A stretch of 64,000 nucleotides of DNA from Hydractinia symbiolongicarpus. Lineage: Eukaryota > Cnidaria > Hydrozoa > Anthoathecata > Hydractiniidae. A program made the translations under genes and the position numbers. The stretch is from contig NC_079888.1 of assembly GCF_029227915.1 (NCBI RefSeq), positions 11,949,001 to 12,013,000 on the forward strand, written 5' to 3'. Positions 60,520 through 64,000 of the stretch are shown here, piece by piece (within the stretch, counting starts at the first letter, position 1; every line of letters starts with the position of its first letter). The notes beneath the pieces are model-generated. The model was given only the letters and a program-made list of their open reading frames with translations, did no database searches and was not told the DNA's origin.

Positions 60520-63369
60520 ATACAAAAACATCATTCATGTAGGATGGATTCTGTTTCATTTTTGTTTTAAAAACCTCCTTTAACAATTTTTGGCAGAACT
60601 TTTCATGAATACTGATTCTGCATTCATTTTCAATTCTGTCGCATAAAAGTCTATTTGCTCTACTATGAATGCTATTAACTTTATGTAGTAGATCTCCACT
60701 TGAAAATCCCCATATAAGAGGGCAGTAATTAAATATGCTAGAAATAAATGAATTAGCAATAACATTTCGCTTATAATTAGACATATATGGTGATATACGT
60801 TTTAGGGCATTGATCTTGGCATTAGCCTTCTTACATAATGGAAGAACATGTTGCCGGAAAGAAAGCTGATTGTCCAGAATTATACCCAACAAATTTACGT
60901 ATGAAGACTCTTGTAATATATTATTTTTCAAATTTAAAGTAACAAAGTTTTTATTTTTTGATTTTCCCAGAATGAGCAGTTTGCACTTCTCAGAATTTAA
61001 CTGAACCCCATTATTGGAAAACCATGTGCTAGCACTTTCTAAACATTTATCTCCTCAAATTGTTTTCCATATGTATAAAGTGTATTGTCATCTGCGTAAT
61101 TACAAATTTTAACATCAGCTCTATCATTAAAATTAAACATTAAATCATTTATATAAATATTAAATAAAAGTGGACCCAGAATCGAACCTTGTGGAACACC
61201 ACTAATAATTTCTTTCCACAAGCTGAAATAGCCATCAATTCCGACTCTTTGGAACCGATTGGTGAGATAACTCCTTAAAAGACCTAAAGCACTTTTTGAG
61301 AAACCATATGCATGTAGTTTCGCTATTAACAGATTATGATCCACACAATCAAATGCTTTACTCAAATCCATCAATAGCGCCCCTACAGCATTTCCTTTAT
61401 CAAGATCTTTTCGCCACGATTCTATCATGTGAAGCAAAACATGCTGGCTGCTAAAACCCTTTCGAAAACCTGCTCAGTTTACTAACAGGACGATAATTCA
61501 ATTTTGATGAACCATCTCCGTTTTTAAATAGTGGATAAATATCAGCCAATTTCATTGCTCCAGGGAAAACTTCATCGACAATAGATTTCTCAAACAGCTT
61601 GTTGATATGTTCTCCGTGCACATCGACGTAATATTTGAGGAAACATGGTGGAATTGCTCCTTTGGGACCAGATTTGTTTTCTTTTAGGTTACCAATATAC
61701 TTTTTCATGATGTCAATTTCAATTGATTTGAAGCTCATTTTGTTGGTAGTGGTAACATGTTTCTTTATCCATATTATACTTGGATGCTGTTCGTAATTCT
61801 TGATGACGTTTTCAATATCGTTTTTAATATCGTTATAGTTTTCGTGCGGAATTCCATCAATATTCAAAGAATTCGTGACATTAACAAAATGATCATTTAT
61901 TATATTTGCTATATGTTCTTTTTCACGAATTATTTGATCATTTTCAACTATTACTTGGACTGTATCTTTTACACATTTGTTGGAAAGTATCGGCTTTACA
62001 GTTTTCCAGAACTTTTTGTTATCAAAAATGTTGTTCATATTTAGTGATGTGTAATAAATTCTTTTCGCGTCTCTACAAACAGTGACACATTTGTTTCTTT
62101 GCCTTTTAAAGTTTTCCCAGTTTTTAATAGAAGGGTGCTTATTGTAGATATTTTTAAATCTCGATGGAATCATTATCTCCTTTCGTACTGCTTTTGTTAT
62201 AAATGGGGAGTTATTATTTCTAACAACTTTGTATTTTATAGGGGCGTGTTTGCTGACCAACTGACTGAATTGTTCGTTAAAGTCGTTGTAATTTAAGTCA
62301 TTGTTTGATGCAATAAGTGACTCAAGGTCATGTTTAAAATGTTCGTCATTAAAAAGTCTGTAACAACGATAATTTATAATTTTAGGATCTTTCTTTGGTA
62401 TTTCCACATTTAAGAAAGTTACAACTATATCGTGATAATCAGAAAGGTCGTTTTCCAAAATGCTGGTGTGGTGGAATCGTTTAGAATCAGACACCCATAT
62501 GTGATCGACACATGATGGATTTTGTAATGATTTGTGACACGTTGGTTTTTTAATGAGGTTTTTTAAACGCAACTCTGAATTAAAAAGTAACATATCATCG
62601 TCATGTTCAACAGCATTGAAATCACTTATTAAAATAATATTATCAGAATTAATTTTCGAAAGAAACTCACGAATGCATCTTGTAAAATATTTAGTATTCA
62701 AGGATGGTGGTTTATAAATGCCAGCAACAATCCATTTTTGTTTACGTAAATTAATTTCCAAAAATATTGCTTCTATATCTTCTGGTAAGGACGATTTATC
62801 GATTTCTCTGCAAACAATGTTATTTCTAACATAAAACATAACACCTCCACCATATTGGTTTCTATCGTTTCTGAATGGTGGATAAAAACCATCCATATGA
62901 AATTGTGAGTTCAGAAAGCTTCCATCAAGTTTTGTTTCTGATACTAAGAAAATATCAACTTTATCACACAAGAGATTGTTTAAATGCATCTTGTAAAATA
63001 TTTAGTATTCAAGGATGGTGGTTTATAAATGCCAGCAACAATCCATTTTTGTTTACGTAAATTAATTTCCAAAAATATTGCTTCTATATCTTCTGGTAAG
63101 GACGATTTATCGATTTCTCTGCAAACAATGTTATTTCTAACATAAAACATAACACCTCCACCATATTGGTTTCTATCGTTTCTGAATGGTGGATAAAAAC
63201 CATCCATATGAAATTGTGAGTTCAGAAAGCTTCCATCAAGTTTTGTTTCTGATACTAAGAAAATATCAACTTTATCACACAAGAGATTGTTTAAATGTTC
63301 AAATTTATTTCTGATTGAGTTGATGTTTAAGTGTCCAATCATAAGTTTGGACATGTTTTTCGTTTTCAA
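60520..63369 (-). pseudogene. CR1-like LINE ORF2 (endonuclease and reverse transcriptase), decayed
   Basis: From 63369 down: the endonuclease (GHLNINSIRNKFE, SETKLDG, YGGGVMFYVRN, AGIYKPPS, LISDFNAVEHDD, DHIWVSD, LSDYHDIV) then the RT. RT motifs are NYRPVS, AGFRKGFSSQHVL, ALLMDLSKAFDCVDH, SGVPQGSILGPLLFNIYI, NYADDNTLY and LGIILDNQLSF. YADD is intact. Damage: a 310-bp tandem duplication at 62673-63292 shifts the frame, about 50 residues are missing between NYRPVS and AGFRKGF (near 61480), and frameshifts occur near 61040 and 60930. The 3' end stops in the RT C-terminal part (YMNDVFVFK) at the polymerase junction near 60520. LINEs normally lose 5' ends, so this loss is unusual. Confidence 0.85.
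62673..63292. repeat. 310-bp exact tandem duplication
   Basis: 62673-62982 and 62983-63292 read the same by eye, both starting ATGCATCTTG/ATGCATCTTG and covering GGATGGTGGTTTATAAATGC through CACAAGAGATTG. 310 is not a multiple of 3, so it breaks ORF2. Confidence 0.92.
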
Positions 63370-63441
63370 ATATTTAATGGATTTGACATCACTAATTTGA
63401 GGAGATTCAATTGATAGAAGTGCGTCTCTGTGCAGTACATA

Positions 63442-63999
63442 TCAGCACTTGTTGATATAACTGGCAAATGTTTTAGTCATGTTCTTTGTTCCATTCTTAT
63501 TCAAATGAAGTTTACTACCGTTCAAATGGTGTTTGCTGATATTACTATGTTTTATGTAGCAAATATTTCTTTCTTGACATGATCGTTCTAAAATTCTGTT
63601 AAGTTCTAATGCCTTTCTGTTAAAATTATCATCTCGCATAGTAAGTCCAGACACCACTACAGAAGGACAAGATTTGCTGACATCAGTAACCAAGTCAATA
63701 ATAGAGTCTGAAATTTCATTTGGTGATTTAGAAGAGCAAAGATCATTAGTTCCAACATGTATAATTGTGCGATTTGGTTTATCCGTTTCTGACAGTGGTA
63801 TAATATAATTTCTTATACGGTCTGTATTAGCGCCAGGAAATGATCGAATAATGATATCCTGTTTTTCTAAGAGTTTTTCTTTGATCTTCCATCCTTTAAC
63901 ATTTTTTATAATACTATCACCATATATGCATGTCACAGATTTTTCAAACTCATGATGTGAAACGCAACTTTCATTTAAAGAAGTATCAACATTGTATTC
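63442..63999 (-). CDS. CR1-like LINE ORF1, SGNH/esterase-type (partial)
   Basis: An open frame from the window edge to a stop at 63442. It has the SGNH hydrolase blocks: YGDSIIKNVKG (Ser in GDS), IIHVGTNDL (GxND) and KLHLNKNGT (catalytic His). Esterase domains of this kind are found in ORF1 of CR1/Rex-type LINEs. It lies 72 bp upstream of ORF2 on the same strand. The N-terminus is outside the window. The frame is intact here, unlike ORF2. Confidence 0.82.
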   Translation of the reverse strand, partial: EYNVDTSLNESCVSHHEFEKSVTCIYGDSIIKNVKGWKIKEKLLEKQDIIIRSFPGANTDRIRNYIIPLSETDKPNRTIIHVGTNDLCSSKSPNEISDSIIDLVTDVSKSCPSVVVSGLTMRDDNFNRKALELNRILERSCQERNICYIKHSNISKHHLNGSKLHLNKNGTKNMTKTFASYINKC

Positions 64000-64000
64000 A

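Overview
The window is nuclear DNA of an animal, most likely a cnidarian and perhaps a hydrozoan. It is AT-rich and has spliceosomal introns with GT/AG borders. It carries animal gene families (IQSEC, UBL4A, a SEA-EGF membrane protein) and a dense, nested load of LINEs, SINEs, TIR elements and minisatellites. The cnidarian assignment rests on my memory of similar repeat and polymerase families and is not proven here. Many long open frames in this sequence are chance or repeat-derived. I built the genes by following exon frames across splice sites.

Region by region. (1) 1-4.1 kb: a possible terminal exon on the minus strand (about 90-282) and a broken gag-like retroelement ORF (1215-2365, minus), with copies of an interspersed repeat on both sides. 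(2) 4.1-9.0 kb, plus: the 3' part of a membrane protein gene with a SEA-domain exon, an EGF exon, a transmembrane exon and a Tyr-rich cytoplasmic exon. Its first visible intron holds a minisatellite of about 1 kb. (3) 9.0-13.3 kb: repeats, including a 240-bp Harbinger-like MITE with a TAA duplication. (4) 13.3-24.6 kb, minus: UBL4A in four exons. Its 9.6-kb first intron contains a TIR element (16.08-20.79 kb) interrupted by a decayed RTE-type LINE, then a cluster of MITEs and a tRNA-derived SINE. (5) 25.1-54.2 kb, plus: one IQSEC (BRAG/Schizo) gene, an Arf guanine nucleotide exchange factor. Its coiled-coil first exon lies 14.5 kb upstream of the IQ-motif exon, followed by Sec7, PH and basic C-terminal exons. 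UBL4A and IQSEC are head to head, about 580 bp apart. (6) 34.85-39.25 kb, inside the first IQSEC intron: a 4.39-kb TIR transposon with a TTA duplication. It carries a decayed P2X7-type zinc-domain gene (plus) and a decayed helix-turn-helix transposase-like gene (minus). (7) 56.7-60.5 kb, plus: a broken protein-primed family-B DNA polymerase gene, Polinton/Maverick-like and visibly richer in GC than its surroundings. (8) 60.5-64.0 kb, minus: a CR1-like LINE with an esterase-type ORF1 and an endonuclease/RT ORF2. It contains an apparently exact 310-bp tandem duplication and abuts the polymerase fragment directly.

The host genes cover quite different jobs. UBL4A serves tail-anchored protein targeting and quality control with BAG6/SGTA. 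IQSEC activates Arf6-type GTPases at membranes and junctions. The SEA-EGF protein is a cell-surface glycoprotein. The most unusual item is the 4.39-kb transposon that pairs a P2X7-like zinc domain with a transposase-like gene.
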